Shown here piece after piece: positions 19,489 through 27,001 of a DNA stretch of 64,000 bases. Below the pieces are notes generated by a model. That model ran no database searches and was not told the origin of the DNA. It was given only the letters and a program-made list of their open reading frames with translations. Position numbers and translations under genes: made by a program. The stretch's first letter is position 1. Every line of letters starts with the position of its first letter. The DNA is from Desulfolithobacter dissulfuricans (GTDB lineage: Bacteria > Desulfobacterota > Desulfobulbia > Desulfobulbales > Desulfobulbaceae). Where the stretch lies: contig NZ_AP024233.1 in the NCBI RefSeq assembly GCF_025998535.1, positions 3,124,001-3,188,000 on the forward strand, given 5' to 3'.

Positions 19489-20744
19489 GGGTGCTCACCG
19501 GAGGGGCTGGGGATGTCGTCTGTCTCTGACACACCGTCTGTCTCTGACACACTGCTGATGGAGAGCAGGGCGTTCTCCAGGGGATTTTCCAGCCGGGTGG
19601 TGATCACCAGGTCGCCTGGTTTCAGGCCGGCGGTGACCAGGGCCCGCTCCTCTTCGACCCGGGCCACCTCCACCTGCCGGGTCTGCAACCTGCCATCCAC
19701 GGCCACATAGACCCGGTTGTCAAAGGTGACCGCCCGGCGCGGCAGGACAAAGACGTTCTCCAGGGCGGTACCGGGAATCGCCACCCGGCAGTACATGCCC
19801 TCGACCAGGGGAACCCCAGTCCCGCTATCCGGTTTCGCAGATAGACGCAGGGCCACCACCACGGTCCGGCTTTTGGGATCGAAACGGACCACCCTGTCCA
19901 CCACGGCCTGCCCCTGGACCCGGGCATCCTCGACCCACTGCACCCTGCCCGTTACCGGCAGGGGCGTCCCGAACCAGTATCCATCGCCGGCCCGGCCGTC
20001 AAACCGGAGCCAGCGGGCCGCCTCGCGGCTGTCCAGACCGACCTCGATCTCCAGGTCCCGGTCATCGACCAGGGTAAAAAATTTCCGGCCAGGGCTCACG
20101 TAGCTGCCCTCTTCCACCTGCACTTCGGCGATCCGGCAGGTGAAAGGGGCCCTGATGACACACCGGTCCATGCGCAGCCTGGCCAGCCGCATGGCCTGTT
20201 CCAGCTGCCGGATCTGGTTGCGGACCGCGTTGTAATTGCTCTCCGCCCGATCAACGCTTGTGATGGTGCCGGCCCTGTTACGCTTATAGAGTTCCCGCAC
20301 CCGCTCCAGCTCCCGGCGGGCCAGCACCTGGTCGCGCTCAAGAATCTCCAACCGGTCCCGGGCTGTTTCATATTCCAGCCGGTAATCGCTATCATCGATG
20401 ACCACCAGCACCTCTCCGGCCTGAACCTCCACCCCTGATTCCAGGTCACCCCTGCCGTCGCGTTCCCGGCCATAAACCGAGACAACCCGGCCGGAAACCT
20501 CGGCCGATATCTCCACCCTGCTCCGGGAGCGGATTTCACCATACCCGTCAAGGGAGATAGTCACCTGACCGGGCTGCACGGCCATCACTTCGACCGGCAG
20601 GGCGTGTTCGCCCGGAGCGTTGTGCCGTGGTGGTTTCTTCATCTTCTGGAGCAGGACAAAGCCACCGGCGCCACCACCGAGAATCAGCAGGCACAGAATA
20701 AGCCGCAGGAGGAGAGAGGGGGAGGGTTGGGTTGTGTTCATCAT
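19485..20744 (-). CDS. RND efflux periplasmic adaptor (HlyD/AcrA type)
   Basis: A 419-residue membrane fusion protein. A single N-terminal helix (LLLRLILCLLILGGGAGGFVLL) anchors it, then a biotinyl-lipoyl-like half (VEVMAVQPGQVTISLDGYGEI), a coiled-coil hairpin (about residues 115-200), and beta-barrel and membrane-proximal domains. I start at the ATG at 20744, which overlaps the marR stop (ATGATG over TGA), not at the longer frame. Two 18-bp repeat units (19517-19554) code for SSVSETDGVSETD just before the C-terminus, so the last roughly 20 residues are repeat-derived and probably disordered. The gene is coupled to the pump gene by a four-base overlap. Confidence 0.92.
   Translation of the reverse strand: MMNTTQPSPSLLLRLILCLLILGGGAGGFVLLQKMKKPPRHNAPGEHALPVEVMAVQPGQVTISLDGYGEIRSRSRVEISAEVSGRVVSVYGRERDGRGDLESGVEVQAGEVLVVIDDSDYRLEYETARDRLEILERDQVLARRELERVRELYKRNRAGTITSVDRAESNYNAVRNQIRQLEQAMRLARLRMDRCVIRAPFTCRIAEVQVEEGSYVSPGRKFFTLVDDRDLEIEVGLDSREAARWLRFDGRAGDGYWFGTPLPVTGRVQWVEDARVQGQAVVDRVVRFDPKSRTVVVALRLSAKPDSGTGVPLVEGMYCRVAIPGTALENVFVLPRRAVTFDNRVYVAVDGRLQTRQVEVARVEEERALVTAGLKPGDLVITTRLENPLENALLSISSVSETDGVSETDDIPSPSGEHP
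19517..19554. repeat. 18-bp dispersed repeat, site 9 (two units, adaptor gene 3' end)
   Basis: Two identical abutting units CGTCTGTCTCTGACACAC. The variant has CTGACA, which puts a TGA in one of six frames, but not the one used here (SVSETDGVSETD). Confidence 0.9.
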
Positions 20745-21292
20745 CTGCCTGTACGGTTTCCATTCATGTCTGCAGCTCCGGACCCGGACCGGGAAACACC
20801 TCCCTGGCGGCCGAGACGCTGCTGGAGGACCTTTTCCACCTGCTGCAGGACCCTGTACCACTGCTGGGCGGTTTCCGGCCCCAGTTCGCGCACCAGGTCG
20901 ACAAAGGAGGCGATCATCTGTTCCTCGATCCGATCAAGATCGTCAGTGGCATCCGGACTCAACCCGATCACCACCTTGCGCCGGTCGGCCGTGGACCGTT
21001 CCCGGACCAGCAACCCCTTATCCACCAACCGTTCCACCATCACCGACACCGAGGGCGGCGAGACGCCGAGCAGGTCCGCCAGTTCGGTGAGGGTCAGCTC
21101 CTGCTGACCACGCACGGTGAGCAGCAGATTGAGCTGGGCCAGCGACAGTTCCCCGTGGCAGCAATTATCACCCCGGGCAGCGGTTCCAGCCAGTCCCTGG
21201 AGCAGGTGCCGGCGCAGCATCTTGCCCACCGTGAAGATATACCGGGCCTGTTTACGCAACAGGGCAGCGTCTGTTTCCTTGTTATCCAACAT
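20741..21292 (-). CDS. MarR-family transcriptional regulator
   Basis: A 183-residue winged-helix regulator. The DNA-binding domain spans about residues 55-125, with recognition helix LADLLGVSPPSVSVMVERL and the wing RSTADRRKVVIGLS. The start at 21292 follows AAAGGAG at a good distance; an ORF extension upstream is not needed. MarR proteins repress as dimers and release DNA on binding ligand. It is the first gene of the efflux operon and probably represses it: a 15-bp perfect palindrome overlaps the promoter just upstream. Confidence 0.92.
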   Translation of the reverse strand: MLDNKETDAALLRKQARYIFTVGKMLRRHLLQGLAGTAARGDNCCHGELSLAQLNLLLTVRGQQELTLTELADLLGVSPPSVSVMVERLVDKGLLVRERSTADRRKVVIGLSPDATDDLDRIEEQMIASFVDLVRELGPETAQQWYRVLQQVEKVLQQRLGRQGGVSRSGSGAADMNGNRTGR

Positions 21293-21361
21293 CAACTCCT
21301 TTCCCTGTCCCACCACAACCCGGCAAGACCGGGCCCTGACCATTATTTAACAAAACAAACA

Positions 21362-21376
21362 ATTAGACTGTCTAAT
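21362..21376. promoter_or_regulatory. Palindromic operator, probably MarR site
   Basis: ATTAGAC-T-GTCTAAT is a perfect palindrome with 7-bp arms, 70 bases upstream of the marR start and overlapping the predicted -10. Size and position fit MarR-type autoregulation. Confidence 0.65.
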
Positions 21377-21401
21377 AAATAAAAGGCAAAAAAAATGTCA
21401 A
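21372..21401 (-). promoter_or_regulatory. Sigma-70 promoter of the marR-efflux operon
   Basis: On the minus strand TTGACA (21396-21401) is followed after 18 bases by TATTAG (21372-21377). The -35 is perfect; the -10 matches four of six and lies inside the palindromic operator. Confidence 0.55.
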
Positions 21402-21506
21402 GGGATAAACACCCCTCTCCCGACGACAGGCAGGATTTCCGACATGAAAAAAGCAAAAAAAAAGCCGCGCATGAGCGCGGCCGGGCTGGAAAACAGACAA
21501 AAAACC

Positions 21507-22130
21507 TCAGACAGCGTCGGGGTAAGGGAAATCCGGCTCCTTGAGCAGTTTGAACATTCGCTGCTTGGTCTTGGTCTTGCTGTCATGGTACAGTACAAGC
21601 TCCCGGATCAGGGACAGAACCTGCTCTTCATCGGCACCGCGGACCACCCGGCGACCGATCTGGGGAAAAGCGCCCAGCTTGCCGCCCACGTACACATCCA
21701 TGCCCTTCGGGGTTCCGACGATACCGATATCCGTGGTCAAAGACCCGGGACAGGCCACGGTACAGCCGCTGATGGCGATTTTCAGCTTGGGCTTCACCGG
21801 CGCCATACCGGCCAGCAGTGAGGAGATCTTTTCCTCCAGACCAAAAGTGTCAATCCGGCCGAATTTACAGTGCGGGGTGGAGACGCAGACCTTGGGCAGC
21901 GGGTGCTTGACCTGACCCTTGAACCGGGCTCCGACCCGGCTGGCCAGCTCATCCATGATGGCCTGGCGGTCGCTCTCCTTCACCTCCAGCAGCCGCAGGT
22001 TCTGGGTCGTGCTCAGATAGAGAGTGAGCTGATATTTCTGCACCACATCGTTGACTGCCTGCAGAAATTCCGGGCTAACCAGCCCGGCCCCGCAGAGAAT
22101 GGTCAGTGACTCGGTTTTCTCCTGTTCCAT
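21507..22130 (-). CDS. Small single-domain sulfite/nitrite reductase-like siroheme protein
   Basis: The 207-residue product carries the complete siroheme/4Fe-4S Cys pattern of sulfite reductases, CVSTPHC (C-x5-C) and CTVAC (C-x3-C), plus the N-terminal ferredoxin-like half (LRLLEVKESDRQAIMDEL). It matches in size the low-molecular-weight assimilatory-type sulfite reductase known from sulfate reducers (about 220 residues), which catalyses six-electron sulfite reduction in vitro; its cellular role is not settled. It stands alone, with no DsrA/DsrB or siroheme genes nearby. The AGGAGG box is 12 bases from the ATG, longer than usual. An out-of-frame ATG two bases after that box opens a 12-codon frame overlapping the start. 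Confidence 0.85.
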   Translation of the reverse strand: MEQEKTESLTILCGAGLVSPEFLQAVNDVVQKYQLTLYLSTTQNLRLLEVKESDRQAIMDELASRVGARFKGQVKHPLPKVCVSTPHCKFGRIDTFGLEEKISSLLAGMAPVKPKLKIAISGCTVACPGSLTTDIGIVGTPKGMDVYVGGKLGAFPQIGRRVVRGADEEQVLSLIRELVLYHDSKTKTKQRMFKLLKEPDFPYPDAV

Positions 22131-22188
22131 TGACGACGCATGCCTCCTGAAATGTTATATTGGAAACGGTTGAATGGTAAAAAATTAT

Positions 22189-22360
22189 GTAATTACCACT
22201 GAAATTCAGCCACTGATGGATAAAGGTGTCGGCGTCACTTGTTGCACGGGTGTCTGTGGCCTGGATGGCCACAGTCAAGCCCCCAGGGACGGGTTTATGG
22301 CGTCCCGTGAAACAAGGGAGGTCGACACCGGTTTCAATGCCAAGGATTGATGGTAATCAG
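22189..22360. mobile_element. Structured short transposable element with target duplication, copy 1
   Basis: The 172-bp element is flanked by a perfect 10-bp direct repeat AAAAAATTAT (22179-22188 and 22361-22370). Its ends are inverted copies, GTAATTACCACTGAAATTC on the left and, read inwards from the right, CTGATTACCATCAATCC. Inside are an outer stem pairing 22225-22250 with 22304-22329 (22 of 26 match), a hairpin CTGTGGCC/GGCCACAG (22254-22274) and a second hairpin GGGACG/CGTCCC (22286-22306). No coding frame fits. It resembles a MITE whose transcript would fold as a three-way junction. The right duplication contains the stop codon of the J-domain gene. Confidence 0.75.
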
Positions 22361-22366
22361 AAAAAA

Positions 22367-22681
22367 TTATTTCCGCCGCCGGCTCCAGAGCGGATCCTGA
22401 CCGAACCGGTCCATCCACCAGTCCTCGGCATCATAGATATCGTGTTCTCCGGGACGGAGCGGGAAACGGTAGTCCTTTATATAGCGCATGAGCAGCTCGT
22501 AGGCCGCGGTGATCCGGTACATGATCGCCTCGGTCTCCTGATCCGGCTTACCGGCGGTATCGGGATGATATTTCTTGCACTGCCGGTGATAGGCCCGCTT
22601 GATCTCACCCAGGGTGGCCCGATCACCCAGGCCAAGCAGTTCCCTGGCCTCCTCCACCGCCTGCCGCCATTCCTTACTGTT
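22367..22681 (-). CDS. Short J-domain (DnaJ-like) protein
   Basis: A 104-residue protein that is little more than a J domain. It has helix II basic residues (KRAYHRQCKKY), the essential HPD loop (KYHPDTAG) and helix III (ITAAYELLMRYI), followed by a short charged tail ending WSRRRK. J domains stimulate DnaK ATPase; without a zinc or client-binding domain it probably targets DnaK to a specific partner. I prefer the GTG at 22681, behind AGGGAAG, over the longer frame from a GTG at 22723 that starts inside an 18-bp repeat. It overlaps the plsY stop by eight bases. Its own stop lies in the target duplication of the adjacent element. Confidence 0.85.
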   Translation of the reverse strand, partial: NSKEWRQAVEEARELLGLGDRATLGEIKRAYHRQCKKYHPDTAGKPDQETEAIMYRITAAYELLMRYIKDYRFPLRPGEHDIYDAEDWWMDRFGQDPLWSRRRK

Positions 22682-23315
22682 CACAGTCCGTGGCTTCCCT
22701 GTTTTCGTCTGTTTTCGACACACTCCAGCTCTTCTCGGTCCCGCTGAGCAGCCGGCCGATGTTCTGGTAATGCTTGATCCAGATCATGACCGCGACAAAG
22801 GCCCCCAGCCACAACTTCCAGGCAGGCTCGCCCAGCAGCCAGAGCCAGAGGATCACCGTGGCCGAGGCCAGGAGCGAACCCAGGGACACATAACCGGACA
22901 GCCAGACTGCGGCCACGAAAACCACCAGGCAGCCGAGCACGGCCATCGGTGCCAGGTACAGAAACACCCCAAGGCCAGTGGCCACCCCCTTGCCGCCCCT
23001 GAATCGGAGATAGAGCGGAAACATGTGGCCGATAATGGTCGCGGCCCCGCACAGGGCAATGACCAGGGTGTGCTGCCCCTGGCCACTGGTGAAGAAACCG
23101 GCCAGGTACATGGGCATAAAGCCCTTGGCAATATCGAGCAGCAGAGTCAGCAGCCCCAGTTTCTTGCCCAGCAGCCGGGCCACGTTGGTGGCCCCGATAT
23201 TCCTGCTGCCCCGGGTACGAATATCGATTCCGCTGGGGCGCGACACCAGCAGACCGAACGGTATGGCCCCGATCAGATAGGAGAGCAGGATAAGGAGAAT
23301 GTCTTGTGGCGCCAT
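22674..23315 (-). CDS. plsY: Glycerol-3-phosphate acyltransferase PlsY
   Basis: PlsY transfers acyl groups from acyl-phosphate to glycerol-3-phosphate, the first step of membrane phospholipid synthesis. The 213-residue integral membrane protein has the family signatures SYLIGAIPFGLLVSR, GSRNIGATNVAR and FRGGKGVATGLG. The C-terminus ends SVSKTDENREATDCEQ, part of it encoded by a single 18-bp repeat unit (22706-22723), beyond where the family usually ends. It is translated right after a 65-residue gene (four-base gap) and overlaps the J-domain gene. Confidence 0.95.
   Translation of the reverse strand: MAPQDILLILLSYLIGAIPFGLLVSRPSGIDIRTRGSRNIGATNVARLLGKKLGLLTLLLDIAKGFMPMYLAGFFTSGQGQHTLVIALCGAATIIGHMFPLYLRFRGGKGVATGLGVFLYLAPMAVLGCLVVFVAAVWLSGYVSLGSLLASATVILWLWLLGEPAWKLWLGAFVAVMIWIKHYQNIGRLLSGTEKSWSVSKTDENREATDCEQ
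22706..22723. repeat. 18-bp dispersed repeat, site 10 (single unit, plsY 3' end)
   Basis: CGTCTGTTTTCGACACAC, one mismatch from the TCTTCG variant. Read in plsY as SVSKTD, and in another frame it supplies a GTG that could start the J-domain gene. Confidence 0.85.
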
Positions 23316-23319
23316 GATG

Positions 23320-23517
23320 TTATCTTCGGTTCAGGTTACACTCGCAGGTGAGGCTGATGGCCTGACCGAGACGCTGAAAGAATTGGTGCGCCTCTGCCGA
23401 GTCGGGATTTCGCTTAAGCTCGTCTTCATACATGGTGAAAAGCCGGGTGATAACGTGCGCCGCCTCATCCTCGGCCAGTTCACCCAGGGCTTCCCATATA
23501 TCGTTTGGATTGTTCAT
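23320..23517 (-). CDS. Small conserved-looking hypothetical protein
   Basis: A 65-residue acidic, mostly helical protein with two Cys near the C-terminus (TCECN). A strong GGAGGGG ribosome site lies just before the ATG and the stop is four bases before plsY, so it is very likely expressed and coupled to plsY. I do not recognise the family; the helix-turn pattern resembles TPR-like repeats but is too short to say. Confidence 0.7.
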   Translation of the reverse strand: MNNPNDIWEALGELAEDEAAHVITRLFTMYEDELKRNPDSAEAHQFFQRLGQAISLTCECNLNRR

Positions 23518-23787
23518 GACCCCTCCACGGGATTAAAATCACCTAACTGGCAGAGCCTACAAAAAATTCCCTGGAAAAACAAGACAGACGCCCTTCTTTT
23601 CAGTGGCGTTTGCCCAACCTATCCGGTATGTATGCAGTTATAAATGAAGACGGAGTGACACGGATATCTGGAGTCTCTCCCATGACATATGCAGGACAGG
23701 TGTCCTGCCCGACCCCACCCCCTCCGCGGTGATGGCACGGCGAGGGAAAGGGTTGTTTTTCTATTCCTGAACAAGCAGCAGCAACCG
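23518..23787. other. Divergent intergenic region
   Basis: 270 bases between the 65-residue gene (minus) and def (plus). It must hold both promoters, but I could not find a convincing -35/-10 pair. No gene, repeat or stable hairpin stood out. Confidence 0.5.
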
Positions 23788-24300
23788 ATGGCCGTACTAA
23801 AAATACTGAAATACCCTGACCCGATCCTCAGACAGAAGGCAAAGAAAATAACCGTCTTTGACGACAAGCTCAAAAAACTGGCCGCAAACATGGGTGAGAC
23901 CATGTACGATGCCCCGGGCGTCGGCCTGGCCGCCAACCAGATTGGTGTTCTGCAGCAGATCATTGTCGTTGATGTTTCCAAAGAGGAAAACGAGAAGAAA
24001 TACATTGTCCTGATCAACCCGGTCATCTCCAACGGAGAAGGCGAGGTGGTGGATGAAGAGGGGTGTCTCAGCGTCCTCGACTACACCTCCAGGGTCCGTC
24101 GCTTCCGCAAGATCCACGTTTCAGCCCAGGACCTGGACGGCAAGCCCCTGGAATTCGACGCCGAAGACCGGTTTGCCCGAATCATCCAGCACGAGGTGGA
24201 TCATCTGCACGGCAAACTGTTCATCGACCGGATCAGTGCCCTGAAAAGGGGGTTGTACAAGAAAAAACTCAAAAAGATCCTCAAACAGAGGGGAAAATGA
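23788..24300 (+). CDS. def: Peptide deformylase
   Basis: Removes the N-formyl group from new proteins. The 170-residue product has all three catalytic motifs: GVGLAANQIG, EGCLSV (metal-binding Cys) and HEVDHLHG (two metal-binding His and catalytic Glu). I start at the ATG at 23788 (MAVLKILKYPDP), which matches the family N-terminus; the frame is open further upstream but without family similarity. It overlaps fmt by four bases (ATGA), the usual def-fmt pairing. Confidence 0.96.
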   Translation: MAVLKILKYPDPILRQKAKKITVFDDKLKKLAANMGETMYDAPGVGLAANQIGVLQQIIVVDVSKEENEKKYIVLINPVISNGEGEVVDEEGCLSVLDYTSRVRRFRKIHVSAQDLDGKPLEFDAEDRFARIIQHEVDHLHGKLFIDRISALKRGLYKKKLKKILKQRGK

Positions 24301-25265
24301 ACGATCAGACGGAACATGCGGCTCCAGACAGAAAGCTCCGCATCCTGTTCATGGGCACGCCGGACTTCGCAGTGCCCGCCCTCCAGGCCCTGCTCGAGGG
24401 TCCGGATAACGTCATCGGCGTGGTCTGCCAGCCGGACAAACCCCGGGGCCGGGGCAAAAAGCTGAGCCCGCCGCCGGTCAAGGTGGTGGCCCTCCAGCAC
24501 GACCTCCCGGTCCTGCAGCCCACGTCCATCCGCACCGACGAGTTCCTCGACCAGGTCCGGGAAATGAACCCGGACCTGATCGTGGTGGCGGCCTACGGCA
24601 AGATCCTCCCCGGCCGACTCCTCAACCTGCCGCCCATGGGCACCATCAATGTCCACGGCTCACTGCTCCCCAAATACCGGGGCGCCGCCCCCATCCAGTG
24701 GGCAGTGATCAACGGCGAGACCGAGACCGGGGTAACCATCATGCAGATGGACGAGGGCATGGACACCGGCGATATCCTCCTTCCGGCCCGGATCGAGATC
24801 ACCGACGAAGACACGGCCGGGACCATGTTCGAAAAACTGGCCCGCCTGGGCGGCGAGACCCTGCTCAAGGCCATCGCCGGCCTCAAGGACGGAACCCTGA
24901 AGCCCATCCGCCAGGATGACAGCCAGGCCACCGAGGCGCCCATGCTGAAAAAGGAAATGGGTCACCTGGACTGGTCCCGCCCGGCCAGGGAACTGCACTG
25001 CCTGATCCGCGGGCTCGACCCCTGGCCCTCGGCCTATTCGTTCCTGGACGGCCGGCGCTACCGTTTCTACAGTCCGGCCCTGGTGGAAGGCGCTGTCAGC
25101 GAGCCTCCGGGCACCCTCTGCCGGGCCGACAAAAACGGCCTGCTGGTGGCCACCGGCGACAACTACCTTCTTGTCCGGGAAATCCAGCCTGAGGGCAGAA
25201 AACGGATGAACATCCAGGCCCTGCTCTGCGGCACGGATCTGCCGGTGGGCAGCCAGTTCTCCTGA
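24297..25265 (+). CDS. fmt: Methionyl-tRNA formyltransferase
   Basis: Formylates Met-tRNAi for initiation. The 322-residue product has FMGTPDFAVPAL, the catalytic region INVHGSLLPKYRGAAPIQW with Asn and His, and the catalytic Asp in MDEGMDTGDI, then the C-terminal OB-like tRNA-binding domain. The ATG overlaps the def stop. A longer frame upstream is only antisense-like read-through of def. Confidence 0.96.
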   Translation: MNDQTEHAAPDRKLRILFMGTPDFAVPALQALLEGPDNVIGVVCQPDKPRGRGKKLSPPPVKVVALQHDLPVLQPTSIRTDEFLDQVREMNPDLIVVAAYGKILPGRLLNLPPMGTINVHGSLLPKYRGAAPIQWAVINGETETGVTIMQMDEGMDTGDILLPARIEITDEDTAGTMFEKLARLGGETLLKAIAGLKDGTLKPIRQDDSQATEAPMLKKEMGHLDWSRPARELHCLIRGLDPWPSAYSFLDGRRYRFYSPALVEGAVSEPPGTLCRADKNGLLVATGDNYLLVREIQPEGRKRMNIQALLCGTDLPVGSQFS

Positions 25266-25278
25266 GCCATTGCCGATC

Positions 25279-26463
25279 ATGCGTATCGGATATCTCGATT
25301 GTTTTTCCGGCATCAGCGGCGACATGCTGCTTGGGGCCCTGATCGGCGCCGGGTGGCCGGAAAGCGAGCTGCACCACTGCGTGGAAAGCCTTGGCCTGGA
25401 AGAAGTCCGGGTCCAGGTTTCACGGGAAACCATCCAGGGACTGGGAGCGGTGCGGGTCCGGGTGGAGAGCGACAGATCCCAGCCGCTGCGCCACCTGCCG
25501 CAGATCCGGAAGGTTCTCGAGCAGTCGACCCTCCCGCTCCGGGTGCAGCGCAGGACCATGGACGTCTTCCACAGGCTGGCCGAGGCCGAGGCAGTCGTGC
25601 ACGGCTGCGCCGCCGACGAGGTTCATTTCCACGAGGTTGGGGCCGTGGACGCGCTGGTGGACGTAGCAGCGGCCATGGCCGGCCTGGACCGGCTCGGGAT
25701 TGAGCATCTCACCTGTTCTCCCCTGCCCATGCCCACCGGCTTTGTCCGCTGCGCCCACGGTGAATTGCCCCTGCCGGCCCCGGCGGTGTGTGAACTCCTG
25801 CGCGGAGTACCGGTCTACGGCGTGAACCTGGACCAGGAACTGGTCACCCCCACCGGTGCGGCCCTGGTGCGGGAACTGGCCCGGGAGTTTGGTCCCCTGC
25901 CGCCCATGTGCCTGGAACAGACCGGTTACGGCGCCGGCACCATGCAGCGGCGGGACGGACGGCCCAATCTCCTGCGACTCATGGCCGGCAGCGGTTTTCC
26001 GGCCCGGGAAGCGCAGCGGGTAGAGGTGATCGAAACCCACCTGGACGACTGGAACGGGGAGCTGTGGCCCCATGTGAGCCAGCGGCTCATGGACAGCGGC
26101 GCCCTGGATGTGAGCCTGACTCCCATGCTGATGAAAAAGGGCCGCCCCGGCTACCTGCTCCGGGTACTGGTCGAACCGGCCCGTGGCCCGCAACTCAGGC
26201 AACTGATACTTACCGAGACCAGTGCCATCGGCCTGCGCAGCCGGATGGAGGAGCGCACGACCCTGCCCCGGCGGAGCGTCATCCTGGAGACGCCTTGGGG
26301 ACCCGTCCAGGCCAAGGAGATCGACACGCCGTCCGGCCCGGTCATCACCCCGGAATACGAGGCATGCCGCCTCCTGGCCACAGAGCACGGAATCGCCCTG
26401 CAGACCGTGTACCGTACCATTACCGCCGCAGCCGCCACCGGCCGGAAATATGACAAGGAATAA
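25279..26463 (+). CDS. larC: Nickel-pincer cofactor biosynthesis protein LarC
   Basis: LarC inserts nickel into the pincer nucleotide cofactor used by lactate racemase and related enzymes. The 394-residue product has the family start RIGYLDCFSGISGDMLLGAL, the FHEVGAVDALVDV segment and ETHLDDWNGELWPHV at the start of the C-terminal domain. In Lactobacillus the two halves are joined by programmed frameshifting; here both lie in one frame. I start at the ATG at 25279 (MRIGYLDCF) rather than an upstream TTG. LarB, LarE and LarA are not in the window; the neighbours are general housekeeping genes. Confidence 0.92.
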   Translation: MRIGYLDCFSGISGDMLLGALIGAGWPESELHHCVESLGLEEVRVQVSRETIQGLGAVRVRVESDRSQPLRHLPQIRKVLEQSTLPLRVQRRTMDVFHRLAEAEAVVHGCAADEVHFHEVGAVDALVDVAAAMAGLDRLGIEHLTCSPLPMPTGFVRCAHGELPLPAPAVCELLRGVPVYGVNLDQELVTPTGAALVRELAREFGPLPPMCLEQTGYGAGTMQRRDGRPNLLRLMAGSGFPAREAQRVEVIETHLDDWNGELWPHVSQRLMDSGALDVSLTPMLMKKGRPGYLLRVLVEPARGPQLRQLILTETSAIGLRSRMEERTTLPRRSVILETPWGPVQAKEIDTPSGPVITPEYEACRLLATEHGIALQTVYRTITAAAATGRKYDKE

Positions 26464-26469
26464 GGACCC

Positions 26470-26928
26470 ATGGATCGGTTGTTCATGTTCATAGCCACCG
26501 GCGCCTGGACCGGCTACCTGCCCAAGGCCCCCGGCACCTGGGGTTCGGCCCTCGGGGTGGCCATCTGGCTTCCCCTGCGGACCCTGGGGTTGCCCGCCTA
26601 TCTCGGGGTGACCGGTTTGCTGCTCATCGCTGGCACCATTGCCGCCGGGGCGGCGGAGAAAATCGTTGACCGGGGCGACCCGGGCCTGGTGGTGATCGAT
26701 GAAATCGTCGGCCAGCTCATCGCCCTGGCCATGGCCCCGGCCCATCCGCTGGCTGCCCTGGCCGGATTCGCCCTCTTCCGGTTTTTCGACATACTGAAAC
26801 CCTTTCCCGTAAGCTGGCTGGACCAGCACATCCACGGCGGACTGGGAATCATGCTCGATGATGTGATGGCCGGAATCTATGCCTTGCTGGTCCTGCAGAT
26901 CGGGTTGCGCCTGGTGTCTCTTTTCTGA
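26470..26928 (+). CDS. pgpA: Phosphatidylglycerophosphatase A
   Basis: Dephosphorylates phosphatidylglycerophosphate to phosphatidylglycerol. The 152-residue membrane protein has the family motifs YLPKAPGTWGSA, VVIDEIVGQ and FRFFDILKPFP, and several helices. It begins six bases after larC and is likely in the same transcript. Confidence 0.94.
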   Translation: MDRLFMFIATGAWTGYLPKAPGTWGSALGVAIWLPLRTLGLPAYLGVTGLLLIAGTIAAGAAEKIVDRGDPGLVVIDEIVGQLIALAMAPAHPLAALAGFALFRFFDILKPFPVSWLDQHIHGGLGIMLDDVMAGIYALLVLQIGLRLVSLF

Positions 26929-27001
26929 TTTTTTTCTTCAAGGAACCGAAGGCAGCCTATACAATGAGCTTGGCGGCACAATCCTTTCCCCACCAGGAGA
27001 C

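Noticed and set aside
16732-19710. 992-codon plus-strand frame opposite the RND pump
   Set aside because: Antisense shadow of a complete RND transporter; composition is unlike any protein family.
22367-22723. Longer J-domain frame starting at a GTG inside the 18-bp repeat
   Set aside because: The extra 14 residues are repeat-encoded and outside the J domain; a GTG at 22681 has a better ribosome site.
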